Assembly (NCBI GenBank): GCA_907163375.1
Contig: CAJQUW010000498.1
Location: 186,001 to 250,000 of the forward strand
Source: Prostheceraeus crozeri
Taxonomy: Eukaryota; Platyhelminthes; Polycladida; Euryleptidae
Direction of reading: 5' to 3'
DNA length: 64,000 nt
Under the pieces are notes generated by a model that was given only the letters and a program-made list of their open reading frames with translations, did no database searches and was not told where the DNA came from. Position 1 is the stretch's first letter. Every line of letters starts with the position of its first letter. Positions 47,166-58,636 of the stretch are shown here, in pieces. A program made the translations under genes and the position numbers.

Positions 47166-48401
47166 AGTTAAATTAATAAAACACTATTATATCTGTAGCT
47201 GATAAACTGCCAAACGGTAGAAATGAGTGTTTCATAGCATGAGATAGTATGATCTTCTATGTTCAAGAAGAAAATCTTACTCAATACCATTCAATATCAA
47301 ACTAAATACCATTTCTTGAAAATCAGCGATGTGATTGACCACTGAAGATGAAATCAGAAAATCGCCTGTAGAATCTTGTAGAAGCATGCTGGAATATCAT
47401 ACGGTTCAGGATCGCTTGCAATTGGTTTTGAAGATCAAGTATGCAAAAATGGGAACGAAATTCACAAATTTGTGGTCATATGATTAACTTTCTTTCATGC
47501 TGTTTAGATGCTTTGTTTATAGGCGGTCCATTTTCATAAATATCCAGCCAAAGGAGATCTCCTAGATGAATCGTATTCTGCATGATAATATTAGGTTACA
47601 GACCTACGGCATTTGCATCAGTAGTTATCTCAATATATGGTCAATAAATTTCTGAACTAGACCCGCTGTCGAAGTCCAGCCTGGTGCCATCATACTTATC
47701 GCTTCGATAGCTATGATGTCCGACCTCTACATGAGTTTTATCAACTTAAACCAGAGGCAAAAAAGCGGATTTCTATTATTACACTTCTGTTCTATTCGGT
47801 TCTATTTCATTACGCACATGTACATGTATATTATTCTCGTATAACCAAAGAACTATATCATTGTTTTTATTGAGTGAACGAATAAAATTCGTCATTGCTA
47901 TTAAATCTTGCATTTCTCAGATGAATCTAAAATCTGGTTCTCTTGCAACTCCGAAAAGTCCATTGCAGTAGCAACCTACTCCTGTGCATGCAGTCATGTT
48001 TAAACGAGCGGTCAGGCATTTGATAAATGAAAATCTTTCACAGTACATTACATCCCTTCTCATTTGATTAATTTGAGAAGAAAACTGCCGTCTTATTCAG
48101 CCCATTAAATAGTGAATGAGACGAGACTTGGAATGTGATGCGATTCCGAAGAATCCTTAAAAGTCATTGTTCTCTGATGTTTGTTAAACTGCCGCTGTAG
48201 ACAATTGGGCAAGTAGACAGATTGTCTTAACGGAGACATAGGGGTCATCCGAATCTATGGAAGTTCTCATCGAACATTTGATGCAGATGAAAGCATTCTT
48301 GTGTGACGCGTACCTCGACGTATGTTTTCAAACACGATAATGTATGCTGGGGTTTCATTAGCAGAGTATTTCTAAGCGGTTGCATGCACTGTAAAATTAC
48401 A
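47166..48401. other. Unassigned DNA
   Basis: No gene, RNA or element recognised. Confidence 0.45.
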
Positions 48402-48462
48402 GGTTACACCACGAGCGATTACACGAGCGCGAAGCGCGAGTTAAATCGAGAGTGGTGTAACC
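48402..48462. mobile_element. 61-bp palindromic mini-element
   Basis: GGTTACACCAC at the left and GTGGTGTAACC at the right enclose a GC-rich core with CGAGCGCGAAGCGCGAG, itself an imperfect palindrome. The GAGCGCGAAGCGCGAG core is typical of miniature elements seen in many animal genomes. Too short to encode anything. Could alternatively be a decayed end of a larger element. Confidence 0.5.
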
Positions 48463-48949
48463 GAGTTGTCGGCACAGTTTTCTGCTAAACTGACATTACT
48501 TCCTCGATGTATGAATTGTATGAATCATAGAAATCGGATCACGTGACCAATCTTTTCTGAAACCGTTTCTAAACTATCAAGAGGCAGAATTTCATTGTAT
48601 AATCAGTTTGTCGGTTTGTCATAGACTCATATACTCAATTTCTAAGATTACTGCATTTAGACAGAAATCCGTGACTCTTAGGTAGGAAGCATTCTTTGTC
48701 AACCTATCCGAATATTCTCTGTCTCTCTATTGTGTAATCTCTCCTTTTAGTAGCTAGCTTCATGATTAACTTTCAGTTGCATATTGATACGAGAATGGAC
48801 TTCTATGACATAAAATGTTTTCTCTCTAGAAATGGAAGTCCAATACTTTTCTGCTTGGACGGGTCTTCAAATCTTTGAAATTTTCATCTTACCGTTTTGT
48901 ATCAGGTAACAAAGTTAAAATGTGTTTAAAACTCATTCATTTTTGGATC
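48463..48949. other. Unassigned DNA
   Basis: Nothing recognised up to the Tc1 left end. The TA at 48950-48951 is the target duplication of that element. Confidence 0.45.
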
Positions 48950-48951
48950 TA

Positions 48952-50234
48952 CAGTCCGTTTCATAAAAAGTGGATCATCCTAAAATTTGACTAAATAAAA
49001 CATAAGTATGACACAGAAAGCATTTTTCATGTTATTTCATGTCCCCTGTTATTTAAATGTCCTTATATAATCTGATAAGCTATGATACAGTAACGGTTCT
49101 TAAGAAGCTAATATTTTGTGGCCCTACCCTTATTGTCAATGACATTACCAATTCGTCTAGGCATTGATTCGATGATATCGTTGATTTTTGACTGATCTAA
49201 CTTTCTCCACTCTCTTTTTAACAGTGACGTAAGTTGTGATACGCCATCTGTAGGTAGCAGTGAACGACGAACGTTACGTTTTAGAATACTCCATACATTT
49301 TCTATGGGATTCAGATCAGGAGAACGAGCTGGCCAAGATAATGTCCTAAGCCCTAATTGAGACTTGCATAAGTTGACTCTACTACTCCTGTGACACGTAG
49401 CATTATCATCCATAAATAACCAAGTCGATGGATCACCAAGTTGATCTGTCATTTGGCCAATGTTCATTCGTAAAACATTCACATAGCGTTCAGAATTCAT
49501 GGTTCCTTGCTGTATGTGAAGTTCAGAGCGGCCATTGGTCCAAATGCCAGCCCAAATCAGTATAGTCGCACCACCTTGTACCCGGGGACGATGTAAATGT
49601 CTCGGAATTTCCTGATCAGATTTTATCCATAATCTCAATCGACCATCACTATCCTAGCAAGGCTAGGTTCTAGCAAGTTCTAGCAAGGCTGACACTTTGC
49701 CTTTTGTGAATGCGATCTCGTTATTGTTCATTTGTGCTTTGTATTGTTTTCAACCGGTAAGAGATAGATTTCTAGCTGAAAGCAGTCAGGAGTGCTGCCA
49801 ACACCACCGCAACGAAGTCAGGAAGCTATGGAACATGAAGTCCAGTTAATCACATGTAGCAGTTACATTATTGTAGATGAATAATGGTGCTATACTGGCT
49901 CTGATTGACCGATTTTCTTTATTTTTGTTTTGCTTGATAGCTTTTGGCTTGTAGAACAACATATTACATAACAAAGGAAACAAATGTAATTTTATAAGAG
50001 TGAGGTATGATATTGTGTAACATTGCTAAATGAAGATCAAATTATCTACTACTTTTTTATCTATAACAGGAAAACAACTCAATATTCATGCTTGAAATTT
50101 CCAACAATGATACTAGTAAGCACAACTGACATATCTTCCAAATTTCAGAGAATTTCGTTCAAGTTTGGCGGAGTTAGACAAAGTTGAAATTAAGGCGATG
50201 CTTAAGGGTGATCCATTTTTTATGAAACAATCTG
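48952..50234 (-). mobile_element. Tc1-family transposon, copy 2 (1283 bp)
   Basis: Same termini as copy 1 (CAGTCCGTTTCATAAAAAGT at the left, TTTTTATGAAACAATCTG at the right) with TA at 48950-48951 and 50235-50236. It keeps the region lost in copy 1 but lacks about 400 bp (copy-1 positions 44016-44413). At the junction (about 49656-49682) extra bases repeat TAGCAAG three times. Same orientation as copy 1, about 4 kb away from it. Confidence 0.95.
49108..49731 (-). pseudogene. Tc1 transposase, internally deleted
   Basis: The original ATG remains at 49729-49731 with the first 17 or so codons. The deletion and filler then remove the helix-turn-helix half and the first catalytic Asp. The frame resumes at RLWIKSDQEIPRHLHR and keeps the second Asp (FMDDNATCH) and Glu (SPDLNPIENVW). 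The C-terminus, absent from copy 1, includes ILKRNVRRSLLPTDG and IIESMPRRIGNVIDNKGRAT and stops at 49108. It cannot be active: no DNA-binding domain and an incomplete DDE triad. Confidence 0.92.
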
Positions 50235-50361
50235 TAATTGTCGAATAAAAGTAATCGAATCCGATTGCAATTACATAGAAATCGGTTCAATGTGGTGCAT
50301 CACACTTGCAAAGAAGTCACTTTTGTCATGCTTGTCAGTCTCACGACTGTGGGTGCAAGCA

Positions 50362-50600
50362 TAGAAATTGACAACAATAAAACCTCTAGAATGGAAGTCA
50401 AGCTTCATGCAATACACAATAGTGGCACATAGATCCCACGCACTTTCACTTAGATACACTTGTCAACGGCTGCATCATTGGATTAGAATCAGTCACATGT
50501 GCAAATTTAAGCTTTTAATTGGCTCTTCATGCCCCAACTTAGTTCCCCCGGATGTGCCGCGACCTTGAGTCAATTTCCATTCTAGTCAACTTCAGATAAA
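50362..50600 (+). repeat. Dispersed repeat D4, copy A
   Basis: Matches 61802-62015 in the same orientation: GAAATTGACAACAATAAAAC, CACTTGTCAACGGCTGCATC, GATTAGAATCAG, TAAGCTTTTAATTGGC, CCCCAACTTAGTTCCCCCGG, TGTGCCGCGACCTTGA, CAATTTCCATTCTAGTCAAC. It has higher identity than D1 or D3, so is younger. No ORF conserved. Confidence 0.65.
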
Positions 50601-50662
50601 CAATCTATTTCTATGGGTACAAGTGAATTAGAAGAAGCTGGACTGTGACTTCTTGCACCATT

Positions 50663-50989
50663 AAGGCTGGTTTCCAATGGGTCGTAGGTCACTTAACTGT
50701 CTGCGCTGTCGCATGAAATTTGACGTCACAATTATCTTCCCACTTTCTTGCGACAAGAACGGTCGGCGTTCGTGGCGTTACAATATTTGATGTCAGAACG
50801 GGCACTGCATTACATGCGACGTCGCAAGGGTGACACGCACGGTAAAACAGCAGACATTGATTGATTGTAAACCGTCGTATTAGTTGAAGCGTACCTGCGT
50901 GAAATATAGACCAATCAGAGCGCGCTATTGCGGAAGACGGTGTTGCGACTGTACGACGCGCGACCCATTGGAAACCAGTCTTTCTAGGC
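50663..50989. mobile_element. MITE, 327 bp, GC-rich
   Basis: Inverted ends AAGGCTGGTTTCCAATGGGT and ACCCATTGGAAACCAGTCTT enclose a GC-richer, non-coding interior with many CGTCGC words. The left internal GTCGCATG and right internal CGACGCGCG extend the partial symmetry. No convincing target duplication, so the superfamily is unknown; hAT or Harbinger are possible. A 123-codon minus-strand ORF crosses it and is not considered real. Confidence 0.7.
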
Positions 50990-53900
50990 AACAAGTGGAC
51001 GCTACTGTGTGACAAGCTCATTTGCATGCTACGCGTACTGCACTCAATCCGGTGGTTCAAGCGGTTAAATAAGAATTAACCGTGGTGGAATGTAAACTTT
51101 GGTTGTCATCGAAATGCGCATTCGGTGGCGAAATTGATGCATGTGTATCTGATGCTTTCTTTGCGAGAAGTATCGTCTTGAAAAGCCATTGCTTGTTAGC
51201 CAAAAGATAAACAGTTTGAAGGGAAGCATCCTGCATAATTTTTTGTTAGCTAGATGTAGCGCCCGAAAAACTACAGTATTAGAAAAAGTTGTTTTACTGG
51301 AATTTTGCGATATGGTGAACGATTTGTTCTGATTATCTTTATCAAATGTCGATAAGAAATTGATATGAAAATTGATATAGAAGATATTCGATAATTTGTT
51401 GGCTCTATTTTTTCGCAATATGTAAAACGCATTTTTCTAAACACAGAAAATCATTTGAATTCAAAATCAAAATCAATTTATCCTTTATGCGTCAAAAGAT
51501 GTCAACCATTGAACAATGTATGTCATTTTATTTACAAACATGAATGAATATTGGAGTTATATTTCGAATATAAGTGCATATTAAGATCAATATCTTTCAA
51601 ACGCCAACTGATGTCAACCATGTGATTTTTATTGACAAATTTCCAATAACAGAGAATACTCATGCTGTATCCTATAGTAAATTTGACGTCTGACCTGGAA
51701 AATGGTCACTCAAGTGAATCATTCCACTGGCATTAGTATTGTGCCGATGAATGGTCTTTTTTATCTCAACTCTTTGACCTTCTCATTCTTCGGCATTCTA
51801 TGTCATTTTGAGCACTTGTCATATCATGATATATAACATTGAGGATTTTTGGAACTTATGGACGGAACCCTCCGTTATACCGCCAGTCTGGCCTGAAAGC
51901 TCTCGATAAAACGGGTCTAATTAGGATTGGATTTTTCTGAGTGGCTTGGGGTAGGCCGGAAAATTTAGGCTCATTTACTAGCACGTCACAAATGCTTACT
52001 ATTGACTGCGATCTACAGACATCACTTCGTCACTCATGTCAAAAATGCAAAATTTACATTATTCCTAAGATCAATCTGATCACTTTGAACAAGCCTAATT
52101 GCAATGAACAAGCAATATCTGAAATCGAAAACTAAATTGAAACGTTAATGCTCCATTTTCAAAATTCGCAATCTAAATGGGGAGCTCTATTATTCCAAAT
52201 GAAGGATAGGCGAGATATAAGCTGGAAAACAAAGAATATAACTCCATTTTAACGAGAGATGATCCAACAATCGACAGGAGAATTCGGTAAATGAATGTGA
52301 AAGATTATTATCGCATAATTCTGAGCTACCATGACGACCAGTATTAAGAAAATGGGGAAATTGTCATCTCAAATCTTTCATGGAGTAACTTCGACGTCTT
52401 GTTAAGGAAACTAATATTCTCTTTTAAACAAGATAGGAAATTGTAGCTTCAAATCTCTGAACAAATTCTTGAAATGGTTTATTTGAATGCATGTAGGATC
52501 AATCGGATTATGTTTACTTAGCAAAGAGCAAGATTCAAATTCACAATCAATTCCTTCATTTTCGCTTGCAAGACCTTTGCTGATCCATTTTATAAATTTG
52601 TCAAATAATCGGCAACTAAGCCGACAGAATGCGGCACAATAGTACTTTCTCTTTAGAGAAATATAATCTAATTTACTGACGTTTCTATACACGCGATCAT
52701 ATGGAGTTTACAATAAACAATTTATTTTACGTCAAAAGATAAAATCAATTGTCATTCGATGTGAGTTGCTGCCTACACGAAGTCGAAACAATTTCTTGTG
52801 AGTTATTTTCTGTGATCCAAAATGTTTTGAATTCTAGCAATAGTTCCAAATCGAATTTATTTGCAATTGCATGTCAGCGTGCATGATCTACTCGTAATAA
52901 CAAAATAGAGGATGCGAATACAGCCACATGAAAAAGATTGATTTAGTTGTCGATCATCAATTTCAATATGTAATTGTCATTTGAAATAAAATGAATATAA
53001 ATTCATGCTTATTGACAAATTATTTTCCTTTTCGAGTGCTCTGTTGAAGGATAACAAAAGAAAATGCAGACCATACCTATATTTAATGAATTACAGGCAT
53101 CCGCGATTCCTCAGCTTAAACCCGAGAATCATGTTTGTCTTTTGATCATCTTGAGAGGGTTTGTTATGTTGCATATCGACAGTTTTGAAGAATAACATTA
53201 CAGCCAACGAATAAAACTTTGTTAAATTCGATTTGCCTACGGTTATTCCTGTCGGGAAAGTACTGCACTTGGAAGTTGTCCAACGCTTGAGCACAAAAGC
53301 GGATGGATTTATTTGTGCATTGAATACAACTCAATAATGCGATTGTGAAATGAAGACTTTGCATCAGAAGTTGGATAAAACGAAATTCAACCATGCTTTT
53401 GAAAAACGAAATTTTTCCGGTCTATGGATCCTCAAACGAAATTACGAATGTTAGAGATGAGTTCAAGATGCTGAAAGTTTTCAAATGATTGGGAAAAGAG
53501 ACAGAAGTAGTCAAATTGCTACTAAAAAATTGACAATTAGTACTAACATAAAATGTGAAGTTTAAGACTCAATTCGATGTCCATGGTATAAAAGATAGGA
53601 TTTGATTTGTAGACTCATGTTCATGCGATAGTGTACTCATGGTGATGATAAATGCACTTCATTATAAGTTATCATAAAAAATGGCTGTAAGAGTGACACA
53701 ATTTAGATCTTCGTATGCTTAACATTGACCTTCAATTTGACCATTTAGTCAGCCTAATCAAACGACTTTTGGAGGAAGGTTTGAAAATTCACCAATGCTA
53801 AAAGTCATGAAAGCGTGAGACACGCGGTTTCGTCTTATAAGGACTACAACTAGGGTCTAAAAACAATGTTTTTTGAAATGGTTAAAACAAAATACATGAT

Positions 53901-55014
53901 GATTTTGTGATTTTTGTTTTTTTTGCTTTATTAGTATTTTCATTTTGTCACGTTTCTTAGAATGTCCAATCTATCGAAGGAATTATCAACGTCATGGATG
54001 GCTAGACATACAAAAAGAACCCTGCTGCACAGAAACTAGTTACGCCACATCAAACAACTGCATTTATTCTCGTAGGATTTAGCATCTCCTCGGTCGGTTT
54101 ACACTCATCAAATTTCATTCTATCTGCTGTCATTTTGCTGTTTTGTTGACGTCTCTTTTAGAAAGTTTTCTAAAATCTGAAGGAATGTTAAGCTGCAATC
54201 CGCACCTAAACAAACAAAAATCACATGTATCCCGCTCCTACTGTATTGCCTAAAATTTCTCCCGGGGGTGTATCCGGCATTATTACCTTGCACTGATGTA
54301 GGATGTCCATTTCGAACTGTGTAGATGTCAGGAGTCTGTCATTAAATAATTGGGAAACTGAACCATTCCACTTGGACTAGTCGATGATTCAACAACAGCA
54401 GCGTTTTATTGCAGATTGAAGGACAAATTCATCTCAACGACCAAGAATTGATTGACAGACAGGAATGAAATGCCTCCTCAGTCTAGGCTACCTACTCAAT
54501 TCTGACCCGATTCGGTCCTCTATTAACATAACAAGTTCCGTCTGTTGTTAATTGTTATGCCTCGCATGATTTTAGGAGTTAGGAGTAATGAATTTCAATA
54601 CCAAAATAGAAATTTTATTTCATTTTTATGTGCCGAAAGTAACCTACAGCACAGCTTACATTAAATGCATTCACACTCCAGGAAACGGTTCCAAATACCA
54701 ATGAAAACACAACAGTTGAAGCTAAGATTACTATGATATCTAAACTTCAATCATTAATTTCTATATCAAAAGTTGGATCCAATGTCCTAAGAAACCGCTA
54801 GGCCTATAATGAGAAATTCTCAAAGAACAAGCAAAAATTTAAGAAAACATGTTTTAAACCTTAACTATACAGCAAAGGTGTGGCAAGGGCCAAATCGACA
54901 TCATTATGGATGGGGGATCCAAATATTAAAATCTGTCTTCCATTCTTGCTCCAGCAAATTCAAATCCTCGGAAAAACTAGGTTAGGTACTGATCGGCTTT
55001 GAAGAGGTAATTGG
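50990..55014. other. Unassigned AT-rich DNA with two short repeat cores
   Basis: At about 51470-51505 and 52721-52755 the words TTTATCCTTTATGCGTCAAAAG and TTTATTTTACGTCAAAAGAT (each about 20 bp) resemble the hairpin at 58541-58595, so they may be decayed ends of one family. ORFs of up to 117 codons (51065-51418, minus) show no family features. No gene recognised. Confidence 0.4.
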
Positions 55015-55195
55015 GAGTAGAAAATAAAGGTGTGCAAATCCGATCCGAGTCCGACTGTCGGATCATATTCGTTCGATTCATCTTCTTCTCTTCGAATTCG
55101 GATTTTATGTTTGAAAGGTTGGATCGGATTAGCATCTTTACGGGAATCCGGAAACATCCGAATTAGCCGGATCGGATTCAACCTGGTGGAGAGCT
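55015..55195. repeat. GGAT/ATCC-rich hexamer-like repeat
   Basis: Many ATCCGA/TCGGAT words (CAAATCCGATCCGAGTCCGA, GTTGGATCGGATTAGC, AGCCGGATCGGATTC) on both strands form a partly palindromic patch. Related words occur near 6790, 8140 and 57990. It resembles the internal part of some DNA transposons. Non-coding. Confidence 0.4.
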
Positions 55196-55559
55196 TTAAT
55201 TAGGCCAATAGACAACTGGTCGCTGAGGAGAATGAAGTTTTTTACGACTTTTAAGGTCCTCCATTCAAACCGGACGTGGCGGGACTTTTATGGCACCAAT
55301 TTTCAAAAACGATGACTTTTGTTCGATTCTTATTCATACATATTGCGGTTTAGAAGACAAGGTGCCTGCGTCCATTTGGCCCAAATTTCTGTCATCTTCA
55401 TACTAACAATGCATTTTCAACGGTCTGGATTTCGAAATTTTTCAAACTTTATTTAAAATCACAACTGTCAATCAAATACATCAACATAAATAAGTTCACT
55501 TTTCTAGAATTGCTGTATAGTATTCAAAAGTTGTTGAATAAATCATGATTAACTCAAAA

Positions 55560-56290
55560 TGCATAGAGTAAGTATATCAGGTAGAGTAGCGACTCAGTAT
55601 TGATTCAATTCCCAATGTGTATGCAGTTTCAATTTCATTACATGAATAGAGTTGAGAAACAACTTTCCGGACATTTTCAGGATTTACAACTCTATCATTA
55701 CAGGTGAGACATTTTTCTACTCTAAAAGTCTATACTTGGTCTTCTTATAAATATGATTTTGATATCTATTGATGCACCCCGGTCGGTTCACCTCATCTTA
55801 ATAATACTTAATAATTGGGAAGACTTTTAGGACGAGACAGTTAAGCTAGATTGTACATACTCATGTCATTGAAAAACTAGTACTTCCGATGATGAATGTA
55901 TGTTAGCGTTTGAACAGTGATTCGACAATAATTGTGCATCGTGCAAAGATGTAATTATATTCTAACAAATCTCTAAAAATTACTGATAATGAAATCTTCT
56001 ATTCGCCACCTTGCCATCCTGTTGATGTGTGGATTTTATTATTTTCATATGTTAACATGTTGTATCGGCATGTTTATCTCGTTCTTGTCCAAAACTTTTT
56101 TGGCAATAAGTGACTTATGACTTATGAGACCCAATGCTAAATGGGATATATACAAATTTTTACAGTTTAGTGCTCAACCTTAGAAACAAGTGTATTTTCT
56201 TTAGCGTGATCAGATCACAAAGTTTTGATCACAATCTTTTGATATGAAAATTTTCACTGTATGCTGACATGTTTTTGAGTCGACACTCTA
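55560..56290 (+). repeat. Old duplicated segment D3, copy B
   Basis: Partner of 46340-47165: GCATAGAGTAAGTATATCAG, GACTCAGTATTGATTCAATT, CCCAATGTGTATGCAGTTTC, TATTTTCTTTAGCGTGATCA near 56193, TTTTGATATGAAAATTTTCA and GCTGACATGTTTTTGAGTCG near 56238-56281. Confidence 0.55.
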
Positions 56291-58540
56291 CCTACTTATG
56301 CTTACTCTATGTCAAAATGTTTTTCACTGATCTTACATCCAAGATATTTAAATTATTGGATTTTGCTGTCATACACATGTTCCAAGTAAACTATCCATAC
56401 TTATTAAATTTCTTTTCTTTTCTGTATCTTGCCTGTCTTGTTCCATTTTTTTGAGTTTCAGACAACTCATGACAAAATTTACGTACCTACGGAAACTAGG
56501 TAGGTCTTTGTGTGGAGTCTGAATCAAAACTTCTCTACAATAAATTCATTATTTTGCTATACGTTTGTGATTGCAATACACTTTGATATGTGATTGAGAA
56601 TGCAAATATCCTTGTTATTTGCTCAATGTCTGCCTCTTCAATAACGCAAACAAACATATCGTTCAATTTTTCATATTCACGTTGAAAAGTATCTACCTGG
56701 CAGCCAGGAGAAGATTGTTTCATGTTTGTGTATGACATATACCCAACATACCTTTGAGGAATTTCTAGCCAACAAAGTTTCTTGTACTTTCATTTCCATT
56801 TACTCAGTATTTTTCAAACTTCCTTACTCATCACCTCATTCTTAAATGAAAGTATTGCATTTTAACATCCTTCAAAAGCAGAGCATTCGAAATTAGGAAT
56901 GACATTGGCTATACAAGTGGAATTACAGACATTTTGGAAAAATTCTAACATTGAACAATTTTGGATGATATTTTACAAAGCTTTCCTTCAATAAATGAAC
57001 TAATGAGGCGAGTAAACGACGTTCAAAAGGTGATCTGAAAGCTGACGCTTCAGTTCTAGGCAGTCTTACAAATGTGCTTGAATTTTGCGTCTGGCTCCGG
57101 TCCGTTGATTTGGGAAAATTCAGACCCGTCTGAATATCTGATTTTTAAATCCGTAGATTGCATCACATTCAAAAGGTCCCCAGCAAATATTATGGAATGC
57201 ATCTCAACTGAGTTGCCTATAATTACACTTTTAAGAATTCTAATTTTTTAGCATTATTTTTAGTATTACGCAATTGTATTATTTTTAAATGTGGACAGCG
57301 GTTGATTTATGATTGTGTGATTCCTGTGGGTGTGCGCGAACCGAAATGGAATGTGCGAGTATATGTTATACGTCCCTTTATCCTCATGTAAATTGTATCA
57401 AGAATTTCTTCGCATTGAAACTGAATTATTAGCGTTCCAAAGTAAATAAAACTATTTGTTTATCCCCGGCCAGCTTCTGCTATATTTTAGGCCCACAGGC
57501 TATCCGGACTCGCTTACACGTCTGGTTGTAGTTTTCGAGATGCGTGTGCGCTCAAATGTGGATGAAACTATTTTCTAAATCAGCAACTTCAAAATCTTCA
57601 ATCCACATCCATGCAGTTGCAGCATTTATCCTCAATACCGAGTAAACATTCATGCCTTATTCATACGCCTAGGCCTACAAATCTACAGTGATAATCCGAT
57701 GACCGAACTAAAATTTAGCTACCCATGCCGCTTGTTTACTATTCTAAAGGGCATTTAGATTGGCTACAAATGTAATCATAATATTAATTACTTGACTGTC
57801 ACACATTAGTCCCGGTAAATTGATATTTATTGATTTTAGGATTGGAAAAGTAAGAATCTTAATGCTACGCATAATCTCAAATCCTTCACAAATATTCGAA
57901 ATATTCGCATGCGCTGCATTAAGTTAAGCTTAGATACATCTTTTTTTGTAATGTTTGATCCGCTAAGGTCATCATCTGTAGTACGCGTCCGCATAAGTAT
58001 TCGCATAATTTAGAAACGAAGATCCGTATCCGCGCGAAAGCAGATAATCCACCTTTGTTAAAAGCTATTCACATAGTTTCACACAATTGCTTTTTTTATG
58101 TTGCGTAAGAGAAAAAAAGCCATTTTTATGAGCTAAAGTATCTCAAACAAGGGTGGACATAGTCTTAACCAACACAGAATTACGTAGCCTCTGCCAAGAA
58201 AGACACATATTCAGACATGTGTCGCATAAACGCAGTCAATCGACAGAATGTGAAAGACTATTCCTCCGATCTACGTAGATCGCTCACGTTTCACATTCGC
58301 TATCGCCTGCAATTCAAAAAGTACTTATTCAAATTACCTCAAATTTGGCTTGTGAATAGCAACTACTCAACGATGCGTGTGCGTGAAACTTTCTGTTGAT
58401 TGGATAATGTATCCTGGTTTTACTCAAATTTGCAAGCATGAGGAGATGCCGGTAACTTATATGTGTAATTCATCGTGGACCCATTTGTGAGGCCAAGGTG
58501 TGAACAAAAAATTGATCGAAACAAAATTAAATTTTTATAT
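56291..58540. other. Unassigned DNA with a GCGGAT-like patch
   Basis: About 57960-58050 contains ATCCGCT, CGTCCGCATA, TTCGCATA, GATCCGTATCCGCGCG, the inverse of the hexamer tract near 8140. Otherwise no recognised features. Confidence 0.4.
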
Positions 58541-58595
58541 AAGGAAATGAAATTAATTTATCTTGCGTCGAAAGATAAACTAATTTAATTTCCTT
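58541..58595. repeat. 24-bp-stem hairpin
   Basis: AAGGAAATGAAATTAATTTA-TCTT and its near-complement AAGATAAACTAATTTAATTTCCTT enclose a loop of about 7 nt (GCGTCGA). Two mismatches in the stem. Cores resembling TTATCTTGCGTCGAAAGATA recur near 51480 and 52730. It may be a miniature element or a LINE 3' terminus; it lies only about 40 bp from the large palindrome. Confidence 0.6.
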
Positions 58596-58636
58596 TTATC
58601 AAAATGTTATCTAAATCTTTCTTTATAAGTTCGGTA

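Noticed and set aside
50689..51060. 123-codon minus-strand ORF
   Set aside because: It crosses the MITE at 50663-50989 and includes its terminal repeat; the frame is accidental.
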